From: Pyrenochaeta sp. MPI-SDFR-AT-0127
Taxonomy: Eukaryota; Ascomycota; Dothideomycetes; Pleosporales; Cucurbitariaceae
Direction: 5' to 3'
Length of the DNA stretch: 64,000 nucleotides
NCBI GenBank assembly: GCA_020747015.1
Contig: JAGTJM010000050.1
Span: 1 to 64,000, forward strand
Part shown: positions 46,656-57,449 of the stretch, in pieces
Numbering within the stretch: the stretch's first letter is position 1
Layout of the letters: each line of letters begins with the position of its first letter
The notes under the pieces: generated by a model
Database searches by the model: none
What the model was told of the DNA's origin: nothing
The model's input: only the letters and a program-made list of their open reading frames with translations
Program-made: the position numbers and the translations under genes

Positions 46656-48365
46656 AAATAACTTTTATAGTAAAATATAATAAATTACTATAATTTATAG
46701 TACTATAAATTAATTACTATAAATTTCTATATCCTTTTAATATATATATAAGTTATAGCTAGTCTCTCTATATATTTTATAGTACCTTTTATATTTAGTA
46801 TCTCTATCTCTATTACTACTATTACTACTCTTCTTCTTCTTATTACTTACCTTAACCTCTCTTAAAAGGTTTAAGTACTAGCCTTCTTCTATAGTAAGTA
46901 TCTCTTAATACTATAATTACTTCCTTTTATAAAATCTATAATAATTTATAGCCTTATTTATAGCTTAAAGCTTAGTAATCTCCTTCTATACTAATATAAG
47001 CTTATACGCGATAATAGCTACTCCCTTTAATACCTTCTTAAACGCCTTAACTATAGAAGTAGGAGAGCTATCTATATAATCTTAAATCCTCTTCTTTATA
47101 AGAGTTAACTAAGAACTAAATTCTAGGGTATTACTTAGTATTTTTAACTCTTAGGAGGCAGTTTCTATATATAGTAGTATTAGTATATAAAGATAGATAT
47201 TAAGCTTTAATATTATAGCCTTAGAATTAAATAGAACTAGTCTAGTACCTCTAAAGCTTCTCTTAATATTACTCTTTATAAAGATTACTTTAAAAGTAGT
47301 AATAAAGTAGAGTAGAAACTTAATTTTAGTAATATAGTTAATATAATAGTAGATAAAAGACTTAGCTTAGTATCTATATACTTTCTTTAAAGGAGTAAAA
47401 TAACCTATATTAAGTAATTATAGGAGGTAGGATAAATAAGGAGGTATATAAAGAGTTATAATCTTATAATTCTTATAATATTATTTAAATTTAAGAGAGT
47501 AGTAGCTCTTATAGCTATTAAGTATAAAGAGTTATACTATACCTATAGTATACCTTATAGTATACTTATTAAAATACTTTAACTAGTTAAGAGTAAGCTT
47601 ATTACTTATTTAGCTATTCTCTAATACTATAAGCTTCTAATTATAAGATAGTTTATCCTTCTAATACTATAAAAGAGGTAGTTCTTACTAGTAAAGATAA
47701 TAAATAGTAGGATTACCTATCTAGCTATACTAACTCCTTAGATAATAATTACCTACTCTCTATTACCCTACTATAGTTATTTAGCTTATCTATAATACTT
47801 AGCTAAGTAATAATAGCTCCTATTAATATTATACCTATTATAAAGCCTAATTTATTAAGTTATAGGTATCCTTATCTATAATACTATACTTTACTTTAGT
47901 ATTCTCTATAAGATAAAACTAGTCTTATATAATAATAGAATCCTTATAGAGTACTCTCTTATAGTTATACTTTTAATTAGGTTTAACTATAAGTTTAGGT
48001 TAATATTTAATAAATATTAATATCTACTTCTCTCTAATAGGGTTATAGCTATACTTAGTAAGTAGAGAGTTAGCTATATTTTAAATATTAGTAAGCTAAA
48101 GAGGAAATCCTTATCTATTAAGGTCTAAGATATAGTTAAGAATAACTCCCTCTTTATTTAGTATAAGCTTTATAAGATTAGGTATATAATTATATCTTAA
48201 GGGTTAACCTTACTTTTAATTAAAGAGAGTACTTTAAGAAATATTATAGAGTACTATAGTATATTAAACTAAGAGTATTACGTCTTATTTAAGAGCCTAT
48301 AAGGTAAGCTATATCTAATTCTTATAAGAAGGTAATAAATTATTATATAGTTAAGGTATTATAGA

Positions 48366-48450
48366 TTTATTATAAATCTATTATAATTTTAATAGGGTCT
48401 TGGTATAGTGTCTAGCTTATCTATCTGTCCGGCTCGTATGCCGAGTACGT
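48366..48450 (-). repeat. Right terminal inverted repeat of the pogo element
   Basis: The reverse complement of this stretch matches the left repeat at 74 of 85 positions. The changes are four C-to-T and seven G-to-A, none in the other direction, as RIP would give. Confidence 0.9.
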
Positions 48451-48452
48451 TA

Positions 48453-49117
48453 ATCCTAAAAAAAAGCAAAGTCGCACTTTGTTCAGCTGAGATGGTCGAT
48501 GCAGAGTGCAAATGCTAGGAAAAGTATTTGTATTACGTAATCTCAAATCAAGTTCAATATGCATTGGCTCGGACCTTGGCATGAATTCTATGGTGCTACC
48601 TCTCTCATCACTATAAAAATCCTGCTTGCTTGCATATTTGTGCTAAGCCGAGTCTTTTTTACTGCACTCATATTGTTTTTCAAGTCCATGTGAAAACCAT
48701 TTCCACGAGCTTCACCATCTGTAATTCCATTGCTCGAGGCTGCATTTCACTTAACTCGTAACACATAGCGACGATAGTAGTAAAGAAAAATATGCGAAAG
48801 AAGATTAATACTGACATGTGCCAGACAGGTAGAAGAAGGTTTCGGCAGTATGAATGCTAGTGTCTGAGGTGGTGCTGCGATAGAAGCCAGATGTCATTGT
48901 ACACAAGGTTTATCCATGAGTAAATGCTCATGGACACTGTCATATTCCCAGACCGTTGGCCCACAGGAGCATGAAGAATACATATACATGCAGAGGTCGC
49001 AACCAATCGCTGGAATCTCAGAGTGGATTGAGATGATCAATTTATCCAATAGTCTAATCAAGTGAATACTTATACCAATGCATATGCGCGCCGAGAACCT
49101 AATGCATGTGCATCGAG
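48453..49117. other. Spacer right of the transposon
   Basis: Base composition returns abruptly to normal. No gene seen; the 3' end of the GH94 gene should lie near 49000-49117. Confidence 0.45.
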
Positions 49118-51532
49118 CTACTTTCTCAACAACAAGGTCGTTACAGACGATTTGGGCAACAAGACTTCTACCTTGTACGTCTTCCCCGCCTCGATGCTCT
49201 TGATAATATTACCTTCCAGTCGCTTTCCATCTACTACAACCTCAATCTTGGGCGTATCAGTACGCTTGATGTCAACTTCAAACGTCGCATTCCTGAATTG
49301 CCTTGTCGCTTTCATCTCGTTCCAGTGGCTTGGGATCTTGGGTTCAACCTTCAAGCCTTCCCTGACACCACTCAGTCCACACAGACCTTCGATGAAACAT
49401 CTGTACACCCAGGATACTGTTCCAGTGTTGAAAAGCTGCGAACTCCTCCCGGCTGTGCGGTCGAGCTTCTTGATACCATATCCACCACGGTAGTAGTTCG
49501 GGATGAAGATCGGCAATTGGCCACGGCGAACAAGATCTTCTTCGTCAGGACCCGGAATCATTTTGCGGAGAGCAGAGTATGCACGATCTACCTCGCCAAT
49601 CCCGTATAATGCCCAAGCATAGAAAGCAGCTGCGTGGTTGTACACACTGCCATTTTCGCCTTGACCAGGATACTTTTGGGTAACGCGGCCAACATCTTCA
49701 CGCATTCCAGTGTACGGAGGACCAAACATTACCACGCCATATGGCGTAGTGAGTTGCTCGTCAATCTGTGGCAACATCTTTGAGATCTGCTCAGGTGACG
49801 CAGCCCCACCAAGCATTGACCAGGCCTGTGGGTTCAACCAGATCCGTCCCTCTTTATCATCCTTGATGCCGAAGGTGACATTATCGTCGGTAATACCACG
49901 AGCGTACCAGTCACCATCCCAAAGATGTTCATTAGCTGATTTGTTGGCATCTTCTGCCCCAGAGCGGTATTTAGCAGCAATTTCGGGCTTATTTACTTGT
50001 TCACAAACAGATGCCCAAAGGTTCACAGCGTACGCAGTAGCAACGGTAAGCCAGCCCGAGACACCGACACCCTTCGGACCAACCATGTTCATTGGATCGC
50101 ACCAGTCGCCTTGTGCAATGTACGACAGGCCACGATCATCACGCGCGTTTGATGAGAGGAGCCAGTCCATCGCACGGCTGAAGCGTTCGAACACTGTATA
50201 CGTGTCCCCGTACATACTTGTGACCTTCTCGTCGAGCAAGGCGTAGTCTCCTGTCTCGCTGAGATAGATCTCAAGTGCGATGGGAAGCCAAACACAATGA
50301 TCAGTATGCGGGATTTGATTGATGTATTTCAATACCGCGCCTTTTGCAAGTAGAATGCCGTCCGGCATCGAGCCGTTCTTTTCTTGCTGGCCGACCGCAG
50401 TGATGATTGCTTTGCGGCAGACTTCTGGTCTAATGAAACTCATGCCCATATTATCTTGTAGATAGTTTCGTGTTTGTGGATCAGTTGTGAGACGATTCAC
50501 GTCGCCATGGTAGTACAATTGACGTGGAAGCCAGTTATTAACAAGATTGTCAAGGTCTTTGTCTGGCGTCTGGAGACGTAGGCAGCCGCTTCCTCGCTGA
50601 ATATAGGTTTCGTAGTCTTTGGCTGCTTGTGCGAATGCCGCCTTACTAAGATACTTCTTTCGCATGTCAAGTATCTCCAGCTCGTCATACGCAGGGCCGA
50701 AAAGGAACCGGTACTCTCTACTCTCGTTTGCCTTGAGGTCAGCCCAGTACTGAACGGCTGCTGTGGGCGTTTCATAACGTGCATCGCTATTGCTCAGTTG
50801 TGGCTCCTTTAATGCAGATGGGGCTTGCAGTCCTCCTTCACCTTCAAAGGCTTCTTGTTTTGCTTCCCATGCTACTGGGGTTGTTTCGCAGAGTAGATAA
50901 GTCTTGTCCTTTAAAAACTTCGTCTTGGGATAGTCTTCGGCCTTTTGATAGGGAGTTTTGCTGCTGCCAACGATACCGCCCACATCTGCGTTCCATTCCG
51001 CCTCCTGATTCATCCAAGACATATAACCGAAAGGGAAATAGGGGTATACGCTAAGGTTTCGCCTACGATCGGACAGATTGGTAACCTTGATGCTCCATAG
51101 TTCCGCCACATCATCTGTCGGTAACAGGAAGGTCATTTCAACGCGGATGTCAAGTTTCTCTACCGTCCATTTGATGTCACTCTTGCCGACAGAAAAGTTG
51201 AATCGGTCCAACTTTGCCCTCACGGGCTCATACGGTGCGGAGAAAAGTTCGTTTGTGTCTTCGTCTTTAACATATACGAAACGCCCAGGATGATGTGCAT
51301 AGTAATTCTGCTCCGGTTGCATGAAGGTCTTAGCTTCGAGATTTGGAGCGTAGGCATACTTTGCTGGCTCTGGCTGCATATATTGCGCGGTCGCGAAGCC
51401 ACGACAGGTAACTTGAATCATCATTCGCTGGTTCCAAAGGAATGCCCCTGCTTTGGGCATTGCCGTTGGACTTGTGAGCTCATATCGCTCGCCGTTCTCT
51501 GTTGGTTGGATCATATTGGGTCGTTTATGCAT
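49118..51532 (-). CDS. GH94 phosphorylase, probably cellobionic acid phosphorylase
   Basis: A single exon of 804 codons covers a full GH94 protein. The N-terminal beta-sandwich carries LSVYPYFPFGYMSWMNQEAEW. The (alpha/alpha)6 barrel carries NNWLPRQLYYHGDV, QDNMGMSFIRPEVC, GSMPDGILLAKGAV and IPHTDHCVWLPIALEIYL. The general acid Asp lies in YIAQGDWCDPMNM near residue 475. The late part has YPGQGENGSVYNHAAAFYAW and FNTGTVSWVYRCFIEGLCGL. GH94 enzymes split beta-glucosides with phosphate. No signal peptide is present, so it acts inside the cell. Fungal members are few; one in Neurospora is known as a cellobionic acid phosphorylase, releasing glucose-1-phosphate and gluconate from oxidised cellobiose made by LPMO or cellobiose dehydrogenase. 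That substrate is inferred from the family. Confidence 0.9.
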   Translation of the reverse strand: MHKRPNMIQPTENGERYELTSPTAMPKAGAFLWNQRMMIQVTCRGFATAQYMQPEPAKYAYAPNLEAKTFMQPEQNYYAHHPGRFVYVKDEDTNELFSAPYEPVRAKLDRFNFSVGKSDIKWTVEKLDIRVEMTFLLPTDDVAELWSIKVTNLSDRRRNLSVYPYFPFGYMSWMNQEAEWNADVGGIVGSSKTPYQKAEDYPKTKFLKDKTYLLCETTPVAWEAKQEAFEGEGGLQAPSALKEPQLSNSDARYETPTAAVQYWADLKANESREYRFLFGPAYDELEILDMRKKYLSKAAFAQAAKDYETYIQRGSGCLRLQTPDKDLDNLVNNWLPRQLYYHGDVNRLTTDPQTRNYLQDNMGMSFIRPEVCRKAIITAVGQQEKNGSMPDGILLAKGAVLKYINQIPHTDHCVWLPIALEIYLSETGDYALLDEKVTSMYGDTYTVFERFSRAMDWLLSSNARDDRGLSYIAQGDWCDPMNMVGPKGVGVSGWLTVATAYAVNLWASVCEQVNKPEIAAKYRSGAEDANKSANEHLWDGDWYARGITDDNVTFGIKDDKEGRIWLNPQAWSMLGGAASPEQISKMLPQIDEQLTTPYGVVMFGPPYTGMREDVGRVTQKYPGQGENGSVYNHAAAFYAWALYGIGEVDRAYSALRKMIPGPDEEDLVRRGQLPIFIPNYYRGGYGIKKLDRTAGRSSQLFNTGTVSWVYRCFIEGLCGLSGVREGLKVEPKIPSHWNEMKATRQFRNATFEVDIKRTDTPKIEVVVDGKRLEGNIIKSIEAGKTYKVEVLLPKSSVTTLLLRK

Positions 51533-52583
51533 GAAGAGATTCTACGTGCCCACGATGGACCTTTATACCACGAAGGGCTGGTTGGTTATACAAAGACGTA
51601 AGGGCCGACATGGCTGAGGAGGCTAGGCTTACTGAGTTTAGTGACACGACAGAAAGAAATTGGCACGCGGGAGGCGAGTTTGAGTAAGGCAAAGTCTACT
51701 TTCTCGGCCGTATCAGTCTCAATGCAATGACAAAACTCGAAGTCTAGTGACTGAGATTGCCAATGGAGACAAACGAGGGTCGGGGATAGCTCTGTTGAAG
51801 ATATATGAACTGGAGAAAGTTCAGACAACCTCAAGGAAATGAAAGACCGGCCAGCGTGCAGACCAAGAAAGGAACAGCGAAAGAATTTTCGGGGAACAGT
51901 CAGCTGTCGGTGATGGTTCATATAAGGTTCGAAGTACAATAAGCCGCACCGCGTGGGGCTAAGCGAGTAGCGGTGTGGGGTTCAGCCTGAAGGGGAATCT
52001 TGTAAGCGCGGAGGCGGTTATCCGGTCCGCAACGCCTTTAGCCAGGCGCGAGAGGCAAATCGTGTATTTGTCCTGACCGACGATAATAACGCAACAATGC
52101 ATCTCTACATTTCGAGGTGCATAAATACTCAATGGCATCATCGCGTGTGGGTGGGGGAATATCTGCCGGAAACATGGTGTCGAATCTGCCCTCTATCCCG
52201 CCGTGTGGGATCGTGGTGTCAGTAGCCCGCCGGGGCAGGTAATAGATCACAAGGTCAGCTGTTGCCGAAGTCCGCAGCAAGGTCGAGCCATCCCGGAGAA
52301 ATGTAATGTGACCAAGACTCGGTACCCGAGTGATGAAGTCTGGGCATGCAACATGCTGCAGCCTTGAAGAAAGTGTCGGGCAGTGCGCAACGCCGCAACG
52401 TCGCCGCATGTGCGGTCATTGGCCCATCTGAATTGTCGGGTCACTCTAATCGAATTGGAAACGGAAAAAGCAATTGGTAGGAACTGTGGCAAAGCGGTGT
52501 GAACAACGCAGTGGCAACGAATGTATAATTGCTCAGGAAGCGGAGGAGTCTGCATGGCACCCCCCCACAAAAGTCCAACGGCC
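51533..52583. other. 1-kb spacer upstream of GH94
   Basis: ORFs at 51586-51939, 52038-52409 and 52247-52807 (minus) show no domain, and the last overlaps the WD40 gene out of frame. The stretch is read as the GH94 promoter and WD40 3' region. Confidence 0.45.
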
Positions 52584-54290
52584 TCACTCGGCAGCCCAAA
52601 GTTCTGCTCCTTTCTCCGCCCAGGCATCTTTACTACTTTCATTCTTTGGAGTCTCCTTGATCGGCGTTTTTGTGATCTTGACATACTTACCTGTCTCTGG
52701 GAAAGCCTTCTTCTCAGTAACAACACCAGTTGGCTTTTTCTCCCACCACGATGGAAAAGCAGCGACACTGGTTCGCCAGTACCTTGCTTTACCATCCCCA
52801 TCGACACTTAGATAATAGTCTTGCTCTCCACTCTCCTGCAAAAGCCCATAAAATCCATAGCCTACCCAAGCCGTATCGTTCTGGCCTTTGGGTCGTCTGA
52901 ACAGCTCCTTCGCGTTGGTGTGCAGATTGTAAACTAAGTTCGTGCCATCTGAACTCTCGACATACAAGAGTCGACCCTCATCCATCCATCCAACGTTGTT
53001 AAGTCCGGCCATAGAAATTCGATTGTTCTCATCGTTAATGGCGAAATGCTGTGTTGTTGTTCCATTTGCTTTGGAACCATCGAACACATTCCACACGTAC
53101 GCGTGCTGGCCAGCGCAGAGCACGATCTCATATCGAGTAGGGTGCCATTGGAGGCACCGGCACCAGTTGGTCAAAGTCTCCTGAAATGTTGAAATCCTCC
53201 GCCCATCAGCGACATCAAGGACTTGGATGACATGACCGTTTTTAGAACTCCATGTAATATATTTTGAGTCTGGTGAGAACGATGCCGCCCAGCTCTGGCC
53301 TCCTGAGTCTTCTGTAGCCCATGACAATTCGCCCGTAGAGGCTGAGTACAGGCGTAGCGTTCCATCCCAGGATACAGAGGAAACATACTGATCATTAGGG
53401 CTCATTCCAATCCACATAATGGCGTCTGTATGTCCTGAAAGACGGTGTATCTCTTTCCCAGCATCAATGTCGTATACTACAACTTGTGGCAATTCGTCTG
53501 CTTGGCGCTGGCCATGTTGAGTTGTGAGGTTCTTCGAACGATAGAGGAGGAGATCCCCATTACTACTGAAAACTGTAGACTTGAAGCTCCCAAGTTCTGC
53601 ATTGTCGATCACCGTATTGTGTCTTCTGCGGTGATCAGCCGCTACCCTACCAAGTGCCTTGGCAAAGTCTGCATGTAATGTGGAAGCGTTGATGAAGTCC
53701 TTGGTCCATTCGTGAGTTGTTTCAAGCTCAGGAACGATGGCTTCGATGGCTTTCGTTGCGAATGCGACAGGATCAACTGGCTCTTCGTCGACAAGTAGGC
53801 GGCCATGCTGGTCCAGGTCCCATAGTATGAGTTTATTGTTCTCACGCCCATGTCGCGATGCTTCATCCAATATGCTGCTAACAATGGTGTACGCAGGCTT
53901 TTCGTGCAATTTGTCTGTAATCTGGCCCGTCTTTTCGATGCTTCCAGGCCTATTTGTATCGGGTCTGAATGCTAGAACACCGGCGCCTTCGAGGATTTGA
54001 CGCAACTCTTTCGAGGCAATGTCGTAAATCAAGATGCGTTCAGCAGTACAGCTGATCGCTAACAGTTTCTTGTCCGGACTAAGGGCACTATGGTAGCTTT
54101 TGTATGTACGCTTACCATTTTCCTTGAGGTCGATGCCAAAATTAAGAATTTCAGTGTCTTGTCCCCACTCCTTCGGATGGCCTGAAGCATACTGTGCTGA
54201 GCGTTTGTCACACTCGAAGTCATACACTGGGTTGTCTGGGAAAACGTATTCCCTCAGAAAATCGTCGCGTGTAATGCAATGAGGGGCCAT
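52584..54290 (-). CDS. WD40-repeat protein
   Basis: A single exon of 568 codons. Beta-propeller blades are visible from about residue 65: HSALSPDKKLLAISCTAERI, HTDAIMWIGMSPNDQYVSSV with SWDGTLRLYSASTG, then WAASFSPDSKYITWSSKNGH and CLQWHPTRYEIVLCAGQHAY. The last blades include YYLSVDGDGKARYW. A charged segment with EASRHGRENNKLILWDLDQH separates the first and later blades. The C-terminal tail is Lys/Glu-rich (TKTPIKETPKNESSKD). No F-box, NACHT or enzymatic partner is fused and no signal peptide is present, so a cytoplasmic or nuclear scaffold role is inferred. The nearest named family could not be determined. Confidence 0.85.
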   Translation of the reverse strand: MAPHCITRDDFLREYVFPDNPVYDFECDKRSAQYASGHPKEWGQDTEILNFGIDLKENGKRTYKSYHSALSPDKKLLAISCTAERILIYDIASKELRQILEGAGVLAFRPDTNRPGSIEKTGQITDKLHEKPAYTIVSSILDEASRHGRENNKLILWDLDQHGRLLVDEEPVDPVAFATKAIEAIVPELETTHEWTKDFINASTLHADFAKALGRVAADHRRRHNTVIDNAELGSFKSTVFSSNGDLLLYRSKNLTTQHGQRQADELPQVVVYDIDAGKEIHRLSGHTDAIMWIGMSPNDQYVSSVSWDGTLRLYSASTGELSWATEDSGGQSWAASFSPDSKYITWSSKNGHVIQVLDVADGRRISTFQETLTNWCRCLQWHPTRYEIVLCAGQHAYVWNVFDGSKANGTTTQHFAINDENNRISMAGLNNVGWMDEGRLLYVESSDGTNLVYNLHTNAKELFRRPKGQNDTAWVGYGFYGLLQESGEQDYYLSVDGDGKARYWRTSVAAFPSWWEKKPTGVVTEKKAFPETGKYVKITKTPIKETPKNESSKDAWAEKGAELWAAE

Positions 54291-57200
54291 GTTTGAATAA
54301 AGAGTTTATGATCATTGTGCTGAGATGGCGGGGGTGGTTATCAATGAGTTCGCTGCCTAGAATTCCGTATGAGGTATAGATCCGCGAATGACGTTACACC
54401 ACTTCTAGCTGATAATTACGAGGCAAGTAATCTGTGAGTCGTAATGAACAAAGCACAGCTTATCATATCGATAAACGGATATTGAGTAGTCTTACTGAGT
54501 CTGGCAGATCAAGACAGCGCCTCCGAATGGCGGAAGATATGTACGAGCTGAAACGAACGTCAATTCTACAAGGTGCAGTCCGCCCATCAATGCTCAACCC
54601 ATTGCAAGAACAGGGAACACAGAGGACGCGGCGACAGGGAAAAAACGCCATGAAGGCTCGAAATTTCTCTACCATCAGCGAGCAATAACTGCGAGGCAGC
54701 TAATGCTCACCAAATCCAAGAAATTTTGATATTGGGCATTGCCTTTGTCCAGCAACCATACATCAGAAGATGTTGGAACAAGTTCCGGATGCTGGACCCA
54801 CAAACGAAGTCAGGAGACGACGAATGTGTTATGCCCTTGTCTAGAAGCAGTACATTGGGAAAATAGTCCAATTGCAGATCTACCTTCTGCTCAACGTCCG
54901 TCTAAGAAATGACCCTCACATAACAGACGAGCAGTTTTACAAGTCACAACTCTACGTCTGGAGGTTCAAGAGAGTTGTGACTCGATCGAGCAACAGCCGG
55001 TCATGTCACCAGCACATCCAGCGCGCTACATCGGCTTGCGGATTTCAAAGCTAGCCGGCAGCTCAGTTGATGAGTCGCTGCTTCTCACCAAACCTAGGGT
55101 TGATGTTAGAGGACACAACGATTGTTCCCGCGCTGCTTACGACTTGGACTGGGACGCGTCGCGCCTGCCGCTGTGGTGCGCTTCGCTGCACGTATGAGAC
55201 ACTTTAGCCTGGTTATCACTGCGGTAAACATCTAGGTGTCAATCAAATGGTATGATTTCGGTGTTGGCAATATGCTGGTGGAAGGTGATGTCGAGTTTGA
55301 GGCGGTCGAGGGACAAAAGACTCATCATTAGCGCGTCGGCTAGCGTCCTAACTAGCGCTCCTTTTCCTAGACGAGCCATCCGTGCACACTCTTCTAACCG
55401 CACTTCACTCCCTCGTATTCATTATGACACGAGATCGATATCCTGAATCTATGTTGTCGTCCTGCTTAATTATGCATATACATTCATCTGGTATCCTGTG
55501 ATCTAAATCATTCAGTTGGAACTGCCAGCCGTGAAGTCATCGCAGCAGTAATGTCAATTTCCCGTTCGATGCAAGCGCAAAGATGGCTTCTAGCCTACGC
55601 ATTGAACGAGAATGAAATTAGTATCTATGGTAAAACTGTTGTTGACTTCCAAACTGTAATATTGCGCGGCGCAAACTTGGTTTATCTTATTTCCAGTACC
55701 ATAGTGACATGTTACCCCCCCCCCCCCAGTGAATGGTTGTGTTCTTTGATATGACGAATTTATGCGTAGTGTGAGAGACACCATCTTTCATAGTCATTGC
55801 CTTCCAATATCTTGTTTAGGTGCCTATCGCCGTTTAGCCTTACATCTCGGCCGTCGTGAATCATGTTGCAGTTGACTGTGATAAATGACTTGTGCGGGTG
55901 GGCGGTCGTGCAGTTGCTATACATTTTCGGAATGCTAGAGGAAAGAGCAACCTAGTTATGGGCTTCCTGCTGATAGATACATTTTTAGATATTTCAAAGC
56001 AGAGCTATGGCTTAGTTATAGCCCTGAAGAAACCAGTTCGACGCGAAATAGTCAAAAGAACATTGAGAGATACATGATTCTTTGTCTCAGAATTGGAACT
56101 GAAATTTAGGCTTTACAAGTGACAATTGTACCATCATTCCATTACTTTACGTGACATTAACGAACAAGTACATTGATTCCGTCACACACCTAAAAAATCA
56201 TGGCATGCCAACACAGGCTTTGGTAGAGATGATCAACACCTCTATCTTCCCGACTTTTGGCTTACGCTCACTCCAACTCAATCACCCCATCCTCGCATTC
56301 ATTAACGCATTCCAAGACCCCTGATCATACTTCTCATCAAGCCATTGAGCCAACCTTGCGGCACGATCTGCCGACTTTTTGTGTCGCATCTCCGACTGGT
56401 CGATTGAACGCGAAGCGCATGGGATAGGTAAGGAATTCTGTTTTGGTGCCATTTCGAGTTTTATTGTTATGATCATGTGTGTGCCCGACAGTGTCGTATG
56501 GTGCTAGTTCTGTCAATGAGGGGAAGAAATGGGTGAAAGAGTACAAGAAGCTTACTTCAACAGCCATCATGGTTTTGGCCTTGCTTTGGGTGCTCCGCTT
56601 CTAACCAGTATCTGAGGGTGCGTACGGAAAATCTCACTATGAGAGAGCGGAAGAGGTAGAGTATGTGCGAGCCTTTCAACTTGGAAATGAGAAGTGCTAA
56701 TCTTGAAGGACTCTCAAAAACACGAAATGGCCACCCCCTCATATACTCCCCGTCTTCTCCCGCCGCCGCCGCCACCTACACCTTACATCATTGTTCTTAT
56801 GGCCACGATAGCATCACAAGTTCACCTGGAACAGTGCACTTATGACAAACTGCCGTACAACGAGACGAGCAAGTTCATCGCCTCAGGTGAAGCTGCAATG
56901 AGCCATTGACAGCGCAAACATGGCTGGGTGGCGAGTGTGTTGAGGCCTTGACGAGCTACACAGCATAGGCCTAATGTTTGGGCGAATGGTCGCCATGTGT
57001 TTCAGGTGAAGCACGCGTACATTTGGTGGGGTAGGGTGGCCACCTGATTGGACTTGGCGTCCACCGGTGAACAATCCTCTCGGAAGATAGCGGCATCGTT
57101 GATTATCGAAAAATGATGTAGTTTGCTAGAGATAGAAAAGTAATTGGCTTAGAAATTGCTGCATGCATTGATCATATTGTTCTCCAGCTTCGAGCGGAGG

Positions 57201-57449
57201 AAGATTTTCTTTTTCTGATATTTTACAGGTACACTACCAGCCTCCGACGAGGAAAATACACCTGAAATGCAATGATTACCACCTAGAACTTGACAAGAAG
57301 GAAATAAATGTACCAGACATTATTATTAAACATTTTTAATTAGGCGCTCCAGGCGCGCATCCATGTCTTGCATGAATATCGTCAATTCGAAAAGGGCATA
57401 GGTGTGTGAAAGGCTCTTGCGAGAAACGTTGAGCCCATAGATGGCGGCA
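54291..57449. other. 3.2-kb gene-poor region
   Basis: Apart from the doubtful small gene at 56282-56570, the ORFs here (54434-54688, 54872-55197, 55252-55446, 55892-56077, 56663-56909) are short, overlap on both strands and have no motif. A run of 13 C lies at 55715-55727. No transposon trace was readable. Confidence 0.4.
56282..56570 (-). CDS. Possible small two-exon gene, unknown
   Basis: A short exon (56570-56556, MMAVE) can be spliced over a 52-nt intron (GTAAGC...AACTAG) to 56503-56282, giving 78 codons. The C-terminal part has a charged helical look (KKSADRAARLAQWLDEKYDQ). Splice signals fit and the frame holds, but there is no family match I recognise. Translation may instead start at the ATG at 56452 within a single exon. 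Confidence 0.35.

Larger units (their letters stand above)
46571..48450 (-). mobile_element. Complete but RIP-destroyed pogo/Fot1 (Tc1/mariner) transposon
   Basis: 1,880 bp, flanked by TA (46569-46570 and 48451-48452), with terminal inverted repeats of at least 85 bp beginning ACGTACTCGGCATACGAGCC. Size, TA target site and ends fit fungal Tc1/mariner elements. Inside, A/T predominates. On the minus strand, C-terminal transposase text can still be followed through stops near 47120-46780: LTLIKKRI, IDSSPTSIVKAFKKVLKGVA, LTIEEG. This resembles the tail of pogo-type fungal transposases, so the gene ran from high to low coordinates. No functional frame remains. Confidence 0.88.

Noticed and set aside
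49118..51532. Recent bacterial transfer of the GH94 gene
   Set aside because: Composition and codon use look like neighbouring fungal genes, and fungal GH94 members are known; lack of introns alone is not enough.
52247..52807. 186-codon minus-strand ORF
   Set aside because: It overlaps the end of the WD40 gene in another frame and runs on into the spacer without protein character.
55715..55727. Run of 13 C as a functional element
   Set aside because: An isolated homopolymer in gene-poor DNA; possibly a sequencing-sensitive site, nothing more.
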